This document shows positions 1 to 8,267 of a DNA stretch of 64,000 nt, one piece after another (position 1 is the stretch's first letter; the number at the start of each line of letters is the position of its first letter). Origin of the DNA: Nitrosomonadaceae bacterium (GTDB lineage: Bacteria; Pseudomonadota; Gammaproteobacteria; Burkholderiales; Nitrosomonadaceae); NCBI GenBank assembly GCA_030646695.1, contig JAUSLF010000012.1:46130-110129 (forward strand), in the 5' to 3' direction. The notes beneath the pieces are model-generated. The model did no database searches, was not told where the DNA came from, and was given only the letters and a program-made list of their open reading frames with translations. A program made the translations under genes and the position numbers.

Positions 1-776
1 CCGCGCAGTTGACACGGCTGGCCAAAGCCAGCGGCACCTGCATTATTCTGGTGGGGCATGTGACCAAGGAAGGGGCGCTGGCCGGGCCGCGCGTGCTGGA
101 GCATATGGTGGATACAGTGCTGTATTTTGAGGGTGATACTCACTCCAGTTTCCGCCTGATCCGTGCTTTCAAGAACCGTTTTGGTGCGGTGAACGAGCTG
201 GGCGTATTCGCCATGAGCGAAAAAGGCCTGCGTGAGGTGAGCAATCCTTCAGCACTGTTTCTGTCTCACCACGGCGCACAGGTGCCGGGTTCCTGCGTGA
301 TGGTGACCCAGGAAGGGACACGCCCGCTGCTGGTGGAAATCCAGGCTCTGGTGGACGAGGCGCACGCACCCAATCCCCGGCGGTTGAGTGTAGGACTGGA
401 GCAGAACCGGCTGGCAATGCTGTTGGCAGTGCTGCACCGTCATGCGGGCATCCCCTGTTTTGATCAGGATGTGTTCGTCAACGCTGTCGGCGGGGTAAAA
501 ATTACCGAGCCAGGGGCCGATCTGGCAGTATTGCTTGCCATCGTTTCTTCACTTAAAAACAAGCCGTTAGCAGAGAAAATGGTAGTATTTGGTGAAGTCG
601 GCCTGGCGGGTGAAGTGCGACCAGTTCAGCGCGGTCAGGAACGGTTGAAAGAAGCTGCCAAGCTGGGTTTTACCCAAGCCATTATCCCCAAGGCCAACAA
701 GCCAAAGCAGTCGATTCCCGGCATCGAAATTATCGCAGTGGAACGATTGGAAGAAGCGGTTGCAAGAATGCGCTGA
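1..776 (+). CDS. radA: DNA repair protein RadA (Sms), C-terminal part
   Basis: The frame is open from the window edge, so the N-terminal zinc finger and the Walker A motif lie outside. What remains is the end of the RecA-like ATPase core (VGHVTKEG, a RadA hallmark), the family-specific KNRFG motif near position 175, and a C-terminal Lon-protease-like fold (PNPRRLSVGLEQNRLAML, then GVKITEPGADLAVLLAIVSS). RadA is a DnaB-like branch-migration helicase that works with RecA in recombinational repair. The reading frame ends with a normal tail (VERLEEAVARM), so the C-terminus is intact. The next gene starts 51 bases downstream on the same strand and may be co-transcribed. Confidence 0.97.
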   Translation, partial: AQLTRLAKASGTCIILVGHVTKEGALAGPRVLEHMVDTVLYFEGDTHSSFRLIRAFKNRFGAVNELGVFAMSEKGLREVSNPSALFLSHHGAQVPGSCVMVTQEGTRPLLVEIQALVDEAHAPNPRRLSVGLEQNRLAMLLAVLHRHAGIPCFDQDVFVNAVGGVKITEPGADLAVLLAIVSSLKNKPLAEKMVVFGEVGLAGEVRPVQRGQERLKEAAKLGFTQAIIPKANKPKQSIPGIEIIAVERLEEAVARMR

Positions 777-827
777 CACGCCGACCTGGATTGAGCAGAC
801 CGCTTATCGGCTCGCAGGGAAACAGGC

Positions 828-1622
828 GTGAATCATCGAACCCGGCTGTGGCTGCTGGGCATACTTGCGGTGGTAATGGTGCTGGCTGCAGCAATCATTC
901 CGCCGATTCCCCAGCCTGCCGAATATCACCAGTTCGCTGACCGGCGCGGTTATTTCGGTATTCCCAATTTTTTCGATGCCTCTTCCAATATGCTTTTCCT
1001 GTTCGTGGGCATGGCAGGCCTGATATTTCTGTTACACCCGCACGGATTACCTGCCAGCAGAACATTCGTCGAGCAGTCTGAACGCTGGCCTTATTTGATC
1101 CTGTTCCTGAGCGTGATGGCGGCAGGTTTCAGCTCGGCCTACTATCATTGGGCACCGGACAATGAGCGGTTGCTTTGGGATCGGCTGCCGATGGCAACGG
1201 GCTTCATGGCATTGCTTGCTGCTTTGCTGGCCGAGCGTATCGGTCCAAAGGTCGGTTTGCGGCTATTGCCTTTTCTGCTGCTGACTGGAGTCGGCAGTGT
1301 GTTGCACTGGTATTGGAGTGAGCAGCTTGGCGGTGGGAATTTGAACTTCTATCTCGTCGTGCAATTTTGCTCACTGCTGATTATTCTTTTGCTCGGGATT
1401 TCTTTTCCGTCCAGATATACCCGGGGAACGGATATCTACATGGTGATCGCATGGTATGGTCTTGCCAAGCTGGCAGAGTTGGCGGATCGGGAAATTTACG
1501 CTCTTGGGCAAGTGATCAGCGGCCATACGGCAAAGCATTTGCTCGCCGCGCTAGCCGTTTACTGGATCTTGCGCATGTTGCAGAAACGCAGCCCGTTGCC
1601 AGAGAAAATACGGGAAGGTTGA
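828..1622 (+). CDS. Ceramidase-like (CREST superfamily) membrane protein
   Basis: A 264-residue protein starting at GTG with a CAGGGA ribosome site about 6 bases upstream. It has about seven hydrophobic segments. Three spots fit the CREST superfamily pattern (alkaline ceramidase, PAQR, Per1): a Ser and His in SAYYHW near residue 105, an Asp in WDRLPM near 117, and a late HTAKH motif near 235, which together would make a metal-binding hydrolase site. Bacterial members are usually annotated as hypothetical or alkaline phytoceramidase-like. The substrate is unknown. The gene follows radA and ends in front of a bidirectional terminator. Confidence 0.7.
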   Translation: MNHRTRLWLLGILAVVMVLAAAIIPPIPQPAEYHQFADRRGYFGIPNFFDASSNMLFLFVGMAGLIFLLHPHGLPASRTFVEQSERWPYLILFLSVMAAGFSSAYYHWAPDNERLLWDRLPMATGFMALLAALLAERIGPKVGLRLLPFLLLTGVGSVLHWYWSEQLGGGNLNFYLVVQFCSLLIILLLGISFPSRYTRGTDIYMVIAWYGLAKLAELADREIYALGQVISGHTAKHLLAALAVYWILRMLQKRSPLPEKIREG

Positions 1623-1627
1623 ACGCG

Positions 1628-1657
1628 AAAAAATGGCCCGGACTCACCGGGCCATTT
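1628..1657. terminator. Bidirectional rho-independent terminator
   Basis: An eight-base-pair GC-rich stem (TGGCCCGG/CCGGGCCA) with a five-base loop, flanked by an A-run on the left and TTTT on the right. It lies between the ends of two convergent genes, the ceramidase-like gene (+) and rhlE (-), and can serve both. Confidence 0.9.
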
Positions 1658-1676
1658 TGCTGCAATGTCAACCAGA

Positions 1677-3029
1677 TTACTTGGTTCTGGCGTAGGGACT
1701 GGGATTGCTGTTGCTCCGGAACGAGTTGCCACGATTGTCACTGTTAAACGAACGGTCACGGCTGTTGTCCCGGTTTCCGTTGGCGCTATTGGCGTTGCGA
1801 CCGCTGGTATCGTTTGACCATGTGCGGCTGCGCTTGTGGGCGACATTAGGCGTACCTCTGGACGCGCCACCGGCACCAGGGCGCGGTTTGAAGCGCGGTT
1901 CCAGGCCCGGCACCACATGTGAAGCGATCTGCTGGCCGGTGAAACGTTCGATCTTTTTCAGATTGACACCATCCTTGCCTGAAGCGAATGACACCGCAAT
2001 GCCCGCTGCGCCAGCACGGCCGGTGCGGCCGATACGATGTACGTAGTCTTCAGCAAATTTTGGCAGGTCGAAGTTGATGACATGGGTAATGCCAGCTACA
2101 TCGATACCCCGCGCCGCCACGTCGGTGGCCACCAGTACCCGCAATCCGCCATGACGCAGCTTGGTCAGGGTGCGGGTGCGATCACGCTGGCTCATGTCGC
2201 CGTGCAACGCAGCAGCTTCATGCCCTTGGGCAGAGAGGTTGTCTGCCAGTGTATCGGCATCACGCTTGGTGGCGGTGAAAACGATGGCCTGCTTCAATGC
2301 CATATCGCGCAGCAGATGATCCAGCAGCCGGTTCTTGTGTGAAAGATCATCCACATAATGCAGCCGTTGTTCGATGTTATCGAGCCTTGCCTGCTGTGTC
2401 GCAATCTGGATACGCTTGGGTGTTTTCAACAAACGCGCCGCAACTTTGTCTATCGCGCTATCCAGAGTGGCCGAGAACAGCAAGGTTTGGCGGGTGGCGG
2501 GTGTGGCTGAAGCAATTCTTTCCACATCATCGATAAAGCCCATGTCGAGCATGCGGTCAGCCTCGTCCAGCACCATCATTTCCAGGCGCGAGAAATCGAT
2601 GCGTCCACGCTGGATATGATCGATCAGGCGTCCGGGTGTTGCCACCAAAATATCAACAGGTTGCGACAGCAACTTGTTTTGCAACGGATAAGGCATTCCG
2701 CCGAGTATGCTCACCACCTTGATGCGAGGCAGATGCTTGCCGTATTTGGCTGCGGCTTCCGACACTTGCAGCGCAAGCTCGCGCGTCGGGGTCAGCACCA
2801 GTACACGCGGGCCGCGGCTGTGTACTTTGGCAGGTGTGGCAAGGCGATGCAGCGCCGGCAACATGAACGCGGCGGTCTTGCCTGTGCCGGTCTGGGCTGA
2901 GGCCATGATGTCGTGCCCCGCCAGCAATTCCGGAATGGCTTGTTCCTGGATCGGGGTCGGCTCAGTGTAACCCGAGTCGACTATGGCTTTGAGGATAAGG
3001 GGATGCAGATTCAGATTTTCAAAAGACAC
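1677..3029 (-). CDS. rhlE: DEAD-box ATP-dependent RNA helicase, RhlE type
   Basis: 450 residues with all core helicase motifs in order: Q-motif region TEPTPIQEQAIP, Walker A AQTGTGKT, PTRELA, TPGRL, DEAD, SAT, HGDMSQ, ATDVAARGID and HRIGRTGRAG. The N-terminus (FENLNLHPLILKAI) matches the RhlE group. The last about 70 residues are a low-complexity tail rich in Asn, Ser and Arg, as expected for an RNA-binding extension. Such helicases remodel ribosome assembly intermediates and mRNA, often under cold conditions. A 443-base region separates it from the upstream ftsH-like gene on the same strand. Confidence 0.95.
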   Translation of the reverse strand: MSFENLNLHPLILKAIVDSGYTEPTPIQEQAIPELLAGHDIMASAQTGTGKTAAFMLPALHRLATPAKVHSRGPRVLVLTPTRELALQVSEAAAKYGKHLPRIKVVSILGGMPYPLQNKLLSQPVDILVATPGRLIDHIQRGRIDFSRLEMMVLDEADRMLDMGFIDDVERIASATPATRQTLLFSATLDSAIDKVAARLLKTPKRIQIATQQARLDNIEQRLHYVDDLSHKNRLLDHLLRDMALKQAIVFTATKRDADTLADNLSAQGHEAAALHGDMSQRDRTRTLTKLRHGGLRVLVATDVAARGIDVAGITHVINFDLPKFAEDYVHRIGRTGRAGAAGIAVSFASGKDGVNLKKIERFTGQQIASHVVPGLEPRFKPRPGAGGASRGTPNVAHKRSRTWSNDTSGRNANSANGNRDNSRDRSFNSDNRGNSFRSNSNPSPYARTK

Positions 3030-3472
3030 GTTATTTTCCTAATAAGAAGTAAAAAATAAACGCGCAAGCAGGAAATGACTGCCGGAGATTAACGGGCAAA
3101 GTACCGCTAGCGCAAAACATCGCCGCTAACCAGGGTACTGCGCAATTTCCGGAGGAAGCTTGAAAATCGAAGAGAGGTCAGGAACGATGGACCCGAGAAA
3201 AAGGCATGATGCCCTTTCATCGATGCGCGGAGTATACAGGAACTGCAGCGTGTGTCGAAGTTATTTTTTCAACCCAGATAATCCATTAGGACGCAAGATG
3301 ATGGTGAGGCAGGTTGCGAGACAGTTTTGCCGGTTGGGAGAAGACCATAGCTTGGTCTATGGACGCCGAGCAAGCGGCGAAAATGGCCACAAACTGACCG
3401 CCAGCACTCGCGTAGGCTCGAGGAGCCGCCTAATGGATTATCTGGGTTTAAGCAGGCAGGAATCTGTTGGCT
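3030..3472. other. Intergenic region between ftsH paralogue and rhlE
   Basis: No supported gene. It is the promoter and leader region of rhlE (minus strand) and the downstream region of the ftsH paralogue. On the minus strand there is an imperfect hairpin followed by a T-run (plus coordinates 3198-3217, AAAGGGCAT/ATGCCTTT), which could be a terminator for the ftsH transcript or a structured element in the rhlE leader. A plus-strand frame at 3160-3504 runs into the ftsH gene and resembles nothing. Confidence 0.45.
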
Positions 3473-5305
3473 CTATACCGTTGCTGGTAGCGTGGGTTCG
3501 GTAATGATCGCGCGCTTCAACACCTCTATCTGGGGCTGATTCAGCGTCTCGGTCTTGAGCAGATCCTCCGCGGTACGGTCAAGCAGCGCCCGGTTGAGCT
3601 GGAGTATGGCGACAGCGTGCTCGAAAGCCTGGTCGATGAGCACACGCACGGCACCATCGACCGCATGCGCAGTCTCTTCGCTGTAGTCACGGGTCTGCGA
3701 CATTGGAATGCCGGGTTCCAGGAAGGTCGAGCGTTCGCGATCATAAGTGACATTGCCGAGGGCCTCGCTCATGCCATAGCGCAGCACCATGGCGCGGGCA
3801 ATGTCGGTGGCACGGGCAAGGTCATCCGCTGCACCGGTCGATATTTCGCTGAACACCACCTGCTCCGCCGCGCGCCCGCCCAGCAACACGGCCATCTTGT
3901 GCTCCAGTTCTGTGCGCGTCATCAGAAACCGATCCTCGGTCGGCCGTTGGATCGTGTAGCCGAGAGCACCAACACCGCGCGGGATGATTGAGACCTTGTG
4001 CACTTCATCGGTGCCAGGCAAAGCCAGTGCCACCATGGCGTGGCCCAGCTCGTGGAATGCGACGACGCGGCGCTCTTTCGGATTGAGCAGGCGGTTGCGT
4101 TTTTCGAGTCCCGCGACGATACGCTCGATTGCATTGTTGAAATCTTCCATGGTTACCGATGTAGCTCTGCGCCGGGTGGCAAGCAGCGCCGCTTCGTTAA
4201 TCAGGTTCGCCAGATCTGCGCCGGTGAAGCCCGGTGTCAGCGCAGCGACCTGCTCAGGTTTTACGTCGAGGTCGAGTTTCACTTTTTTCAGATGCACTGC
4301 CAGAATCTGTTCGCGGCCGATCTTGTCCGGGCGATCCACCAATACCTGACGGTCAAACCGTCCGGCACGCAGCAACGCCGGGTCGAGAATCTCCGGCCGG
4401 TTGGTTGCAGCCAGCAGCACCACCCCGCTCTTTGGATCGAAGCCATCGAGCTCGGCCAATAGCTGATTCAATGTTTGCTCTTTCTCATCGTGTCCGCCGA
4501 GTCCGTAGGCGCCGCGAGCACGACCGAGCGAATCCAGTTCGTCGATAAAGATGATTGCCGGGGCCACCTGTCGCGCCTGTTCGAACAGATCGCGCACCCT
4601 GGCGGCACCGACACCAACAAACATTTCGACGAACTCGGAGCCGGAGATCGAGAAGAATGGTACCCCCGCCTCGCCGGCTACGGCACGCGCCAATAACGTC
4701 TTGCCGGTACCGGGTGGGCCGATCAACAGGATGCCTTTGGGCGCGCGACCGCCGAGACGGCTATAGCCCTCGGTATCCTTGAGAAAGTTGACGATCTCGA
4801 TCAGCTCCTCCTTCGCCTCGTCGACCCCGGCCACATCCGCGAAGGTAACTTTGATCCCCTTCTCCACAAATACCTTGGCGCGGCTCTTGCCGATCGACAT
4901 CAGGCCGCCGCTGACGCCGCCACCCATGCGGCGGATTGCATATAGCCAGATCGCGATAAAGACAGCCATCGGCAGGATCCAGGACAGCAGGTCGCGAATC
5001 CAGGTACTCTGCACCACCCCGGTGTAAACCACGTTGTGCTTGTCCAGTTTATCGGCGAGTTCTGGCTCCACTCGCGTGGTGACAAATTCCTTTAACCCAT
5101 CGGCACCAGCCTCCCTGAGCTTGCCGTAGATATAATCATGGGTGACCGCGATCTCGGCGATCTTATCCTGATCCAATAAAGTCTGAAACTGGCTATAGGG
5201 GATCGGCGCAACCTTGGTGTATTGCGTGTACAGGTTCTGCACAAACAAAACGCCGAGCACCGCAACAATTACGTACCAGAAATTAATTTGGGTTTTCTTG
5301 TCCAT
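3473..5305 (-). CDS. FtsH-type membrane AAA+ zinc metalloprotease (second type, HELGH)
   Basis: 610 residues from the chosen ATG at 5305, which has GGGAGAA seven bases upstream; an in-frame ATG eight codons earlier lacks this. Two membrane segments (about 10-26 and 105-124) bracket a periplasmic domain. Walker A GPPGTGKT is at 196-203, Walker B is IIFIDELD, and the zinc site is HELGH at 418-422 (the main FtsH usually has HEAGH). The second AAA region of homology ([17 protein letters not shown]) is present. The enzyme degrades membrane and damaged proteins. It stands alone and not next to ftsJ (rlmE), where the main betaproteobacterial ftsH normally sits, so it is probably an additional paralogue. 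Confidence 0.93.
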   Translation of the reverse strand: MDKKTQINFWYVIVAVLGVLFVQNLYTQYTKVAPIPYSQFQTLLDQDKIAEIAVTHDYIYGKLREAGADGLKEFVTTRVEPELADKLDKHNVVYTGVVQSTWIRDLLSWILPMAVFIAIWLYAIRRMGGGVSGGLMSIGKSRAKVFVEKGIKVTFADVAGVDEAKEELIEIVNFLKDTEGYSRLGGRAPKGILLIGPPGTGKTLLARAVAGEAGVPFFSISGSEFVEMFVGVGAARVRDLFEQARQVAPAIIFIDELDSLGRARGAYGLGGHDEKEQTLNQLLAELDGFDPKSGVVLLAATNRPEILDPALLRAGRFDRQVLVDRPDKIGREQILAVHLKKVKLDLDVKPEQVAALTPGFTGADLANLINEAALLATRRRATSVTMEDFNNAIERIVAGLEKRNRLLNPKERRVVAFHELGHAMVALALPGTDEVHKVSIIPRGVGALGYTIQRPTEDRFLMTRTELEHKMAVLLGGRAAEQVVFSEISTGAADDLARATDIARAMVLRYGMSEALGNVTYDRERSTFLEPGIPMSQTRDYSEETAHAVDGAVRVLIDQAFEHAVAILQLNRALLDRTAEDLLKTETLNQPQIEVLKRAIITEPTLPATV

Positions 5306-5545
5306 TGAATTCTCCCAGCGTGCCTCCATATCAGAGGCAGTTCAGCAGTTGCACTCAGCATAGCACATGGCAAAGACAGACTTGAGTACCCATGAACACC
5401 CGGTAGTGTCCGAGTATGGGATCCAGACCGGGTCGAGCCACTCAAGGCCGGTGTATGCAACCTTGATTCCGGATATAAGTTAGCTATGTCACTGACTTGC
5501 TGATATAATGCCGCCCTTTTGCCGTTCCAACCAAGGATTTACCTA

Positions 5546-7360
5546 ATGTCTCGTTCCATCCGCAACATCGCTATCATCGCCCACGTTGATCACGGCAAAA
5601 CCACTCTGGTGGACAAGCTGTTGCATCAGGCTGGTTCTTTCGCCGCCCACCAGCACATCGCCGAGCGGGTGATGGATTCCAACGATATCGAGCGTGAGCG
5701 CGGCATTACCATACTGGCCAAGAACTGCGCGGTGGATTACGAAGGCGTGCACATCAATATCGTGGATACGCCCGGTCATGCTGATTTCGGCGGTGAAGTG
5801 GAGCGTGTATTGTCGATGGTGGACGGTGTGCTGCTGCTGGTGGATGCGGTTGAGGGTCCGATGCCGCAGACGCGTTTTGTCACCAAGAAAGCGCTGGCAC
5901 TGGGGCTGCGCCCGATCGTAGTGATCAACAAGGTTGATCGCGATGGTGCGCGTCCCGACTGGGTGGTGAATCGTACTTTCGAATTGTTCGACAAGCTGGG
6001 TGCAACTGAGGAACAACTGGATTTTCCGGTGGTCTATGCCTCGGCGCTCAACGGTTATGCCATGCTGGAACTGAAACAGACCAGCACCGACATGCGCCCG
6101 CTATTCGACACCGTACTCAAGCACGTGCATGCGCCTACCGGCAACCCTGACGAACCGCTGCAACTGCAAATCAGCGCGCTGGATTACTCCAGTTTTGTCG
6201 GGCGCATCGGCATCGGCCGCATCAGCCGTGGACGTCTCAAACCTGGCCAGGAGGTAGTGGTGCTGGCAGGAAATAACACGCCGAAGAAAGCCAAGGTCAA
6301 TCAAGTGCTGGGTTTCCGCGGCATCGAACGGGTGCAGTTGGAGGAAGCGCTGGCAGGTGACATTGTGCTGGTCAATGGTATTGAGGAACTCTGCATCGGT
6401 GCGACCCTGGCCGACATTAACCAGCCTGAAGCATTGCCGATGCCTGCGGTGGACGAACCCACACTGACCATGAATTTCCAGGTGAACACCTCGCCTTTCG
6501 CCGGCAAGGAAGGGAAATTTGTTACCAGCCGCCAGTTACGTGAACGCCTGGAAAGAGAACTGCTTACCAACGTCGCGATGAAACTGGAAGACACCGGCGA
6601 CACCGATTCATTCCTGGTTTCCGGACGCGGCGAATTGCACCTCACCATTTTGCTCGAAAGCATGCGGCGCGAAGGCTATGAACTCGCCGTATCGCGCCCG
6701 CACGTAGTGATCCGTGAAATAGACGGCGTCAAGTGCGAGCCGTTTGAGATGCTTACCGTCGACGTGGAAGAAACCAATCAGGGTGCGGCAATGGAGGCGC
6801 TGGGTTCACGCCGTGGCGATTTGCAGGACATGGTTTCCGACGAGCGCGGACGCGTCCGGCTGGATTACCGTATTCCCGCACGTGGTCTGATCGGTTTCCA
6901 GTCCGATTTCATGACCATGACACGCGGCACCGGCATCATGAGCCACGTTTTCGACGAATATGCGCCGGTACGGCCGGAAATTGCCTCACGCAGGAACGGT
7001 GTGCTGATTTCCGCCGAACAGGGTGAAGCGGTGGCCTATGCGCTGTGGAAATTACAGGAACGCGGGCGCATGTTCGTCAGCCCCGGCGACCGTTTGTATG
7101 AGGGCATGGTGATCGGCATACACAGCCGTGACAACGATCTGGTCGTCAATCCGATCAAGGGCAAGCAACTGACCAACGTGCGTGCATCGGGAACCGACGA
7201 AGCCGTGACCTTGACCCCGCCAATCCAGCTCACGCTGGAATCCGCGATCGAATTCATCTCTGACGATGAACTGGTGGAAATCACCCCCAAGACCATCCGC
7301 GTCCGCAAGCGTTATCTGCAAGAACACGAACGCAAGAAAGCCTCGCGCGTCGCTGCGTAA
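5546..7360 (+). CDS. typA: Ribosome-associated GTPase TypA/BipA
   Basis: 604 residues from ATG 5546, preceded by AAGGA at the right distance; an upstream in-frame ATG at 5519 lies before this site. GTPase motifs: AHVDHGKTT (G1), RGIT (G2), DTPGHADF (G3), NKVD (G4). EF-Tu-like and EF-G III/V-like domains follow, then the TypA-specific C-terminal domain ([17 protein letters not shown]). It helps late 50S assembly and translation under stress or low temperature. A TATAAT hexamer at 5504-5509 is a plausible -10 element. It is divergently transcribed from the ftsH paralogue. Confidence 0.97.
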   Translation: MSRSIRNIAIIAHVDHGKTTLVDKLLHQAGSFAAHQHIAERVMDSNDIERERGITILAKNCAVDYEGVHINIVDTPGHADFGGEVERVLSMVDGVLLLVDAVEGPMPQTRFVTKKALALGLRPIVVINKVDRDGARPDWVVNRTFELFDKLGATEEQLDFPVVYASALNGYAMLELKQTSTDMRPLFDTVLKHVHAPTGNPDEPLQLQISALDYSSFVGRIGIGRISRGRLKPGQEVVVLAGNNTPKKAKVNQVLGFRGIERVQLEEALAGDIVLVNGIEELCIGATLADINQPEALPMPAVDEPTLTMNFQVNTSPFAGKEGKFVTSRQLRERLERELLTNVAMKLEDTGDTDSFLVSGRGELHLTILLESMRREGYELAVSRPHVVIREIDGVKCEPFEMLTVDVEETNQGAAMEALGSRRGDLQDMVSDERGRVRLDYRIPARGLIGFQSDFMTMTRGTGIMSHVFDEYAPVRPEIASRRNGVLISAEQGEAVAYALWKLQERGRMFVSPGDRLYEGMVIGIHSRDNDLVVNPIKGKQLTNVRASGTDEAVTLTPPIQLTLESAIEFISDDELVEITPKTIRVRKRYLQEHERKKASRVAA

Positions 7361-7361
7361 T

Positions 7362-7425
7362 CAGGGCGTCGGCAGCCAGCCTGCTGGCACTTGATCCACG
7401 CTGGTGCTGCCGGTATGGCGCCCTG
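7362..7425 (+). repeat. Long imperfect inverted repeat (structured 3' region of typA)
   Basis: CAGGGCG (7362-7368) pairs with CGCCCTG (7419-7425) and CGGCAGC (7370-7376) pairs with GCTGCCG (7406-7412); inside lies a small hairpin CCAGC-CT-GCTGG. The element is two bases after the typA stop. No T-run follows, so it is either a transcript-stabilising structure or a weak terminator. Confidence 0.5.
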
Positions 7426-7473
7426 CCCTTTTCCAGCAGCCGAACGAACCCGGCTGGATGAAAGCATCCTGCT

Positions 7474-8097
7474 ATGAACGGAAAAACTCTCTGGTATCTC
7501 GCCGATCCCATGTGCTCATGGTGCTGGGGGTTCGCGCCGGTGATCGAAGCAATCCGGCAAAATTACTCTGCCCGCCTGAATGTTGAACTGGTACTGGGCG
7601 GGTTGCGCCCCGGAACGAAAGCGCCTATGGGATCGGCGCAACGTGAAGAAATATTGCACCACTGGCAGGCGGTACAACGCCAGACGGGACAACCGTTCCG
7701 GTTTGAGGGTGCGCTACCAGAAGGATTCATCTACGATACCGAACCTGCCAGCCGCGCCGTGGTGGCAGTCTCTGCCATCAACCCGGAAACAACCTTCCCG
7801 TTCTTCCAGGCAATTCAGTCCGCTTTCTATGTCGAGCAAGCAGACGTGACCAAGCCCGATGTGTTGGCGCTGCTGGCCATCAGCGTGGGAGTGGACGCAC
7901 AACACTTCTTGCAGGTATTCAAATCCGATGCAACGAAAAGCCAGACCCTGGCCCATTTTCATAAAGCCCGGCTATGGGGCGTCCATGCTTTTCCCACCGT
8001 GATCGTACAGAACGAGACAGGTTACAGCCAGCTTGCCAGAGGTTACTGCCCGCTGGAACAATTGCGCCTGCAACTCGACGCCTGGCTGGAGACATAG
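7474..8097 (+). CDS. DsbA-family thiol oxidoreductase (FrnE/COG3531-like)
   Basis: 207 residues with a thioredoxin-fold active site C-S-W-C at residues 12-15 (ADPMCSWCWGF), the arrangement of the cytoplasmic DsbA-like group (COG3531, predicted disulfide isomerase or DsbA oxidoreductase). There is no signal peptide: the active site sits directly at the N-terminus. The conserved cis-Pro region AFPTVIV is near residue 175. The gene has GGATGAAAG upstream of the start. It is the last clearly native gene before the accessory island. Confidence 0.85.
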   Translation: MNGKTLWYLADPMCSWCWGFAPVIEAIRQNYSARLNVELVLGGLRPGTKAPMGSAQREEILHHWQAVQRQTGQPFRFEGALPEGFIYDTEPASRAVVAVSAINPETTFPFFQAIQSAFYVEQADVTKPDVLALLAISVGVDAQHFLQVFKSDATKSQTLAHFHKARLWGVHAFPTVIVQNETGYSQLARGYCPLEQLRLQLDAWLET

Positions 8098-8183
8098 CGC
8101 GCGCTGCCGCTGACAGATTCTTGCGCAAGGTTACGATCATGCTTTTGTGCTAGGATGCAAAAAAATACGAATCCGGGAGAAAC

Positions 8184-8264
8184 ATGCCGCTTGAAGCCAT
8201 CGCTCGGGAGCACATAGCCCGCTTGCTCATGCCTGCCAGACGATCTCAGGACAATAATTGGTGA
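8184..8264 (+). pseudogene. Truncated 26-codon reading frame at the left island border
   Basis: ATG at 8184 has a good ribosome site (GGGAGAAAC), yet the frame stops after 26 codons (MPLEAIAREHIARLL and a short unrelated tail), four bases before the next gene's start. A good start region with almost no body suggests the beginning of a gene cut off when the downstream restriction island inserted. I cannot name the original gene. Confidence 0.4.
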
Positions 8265-8267
8265 CCA

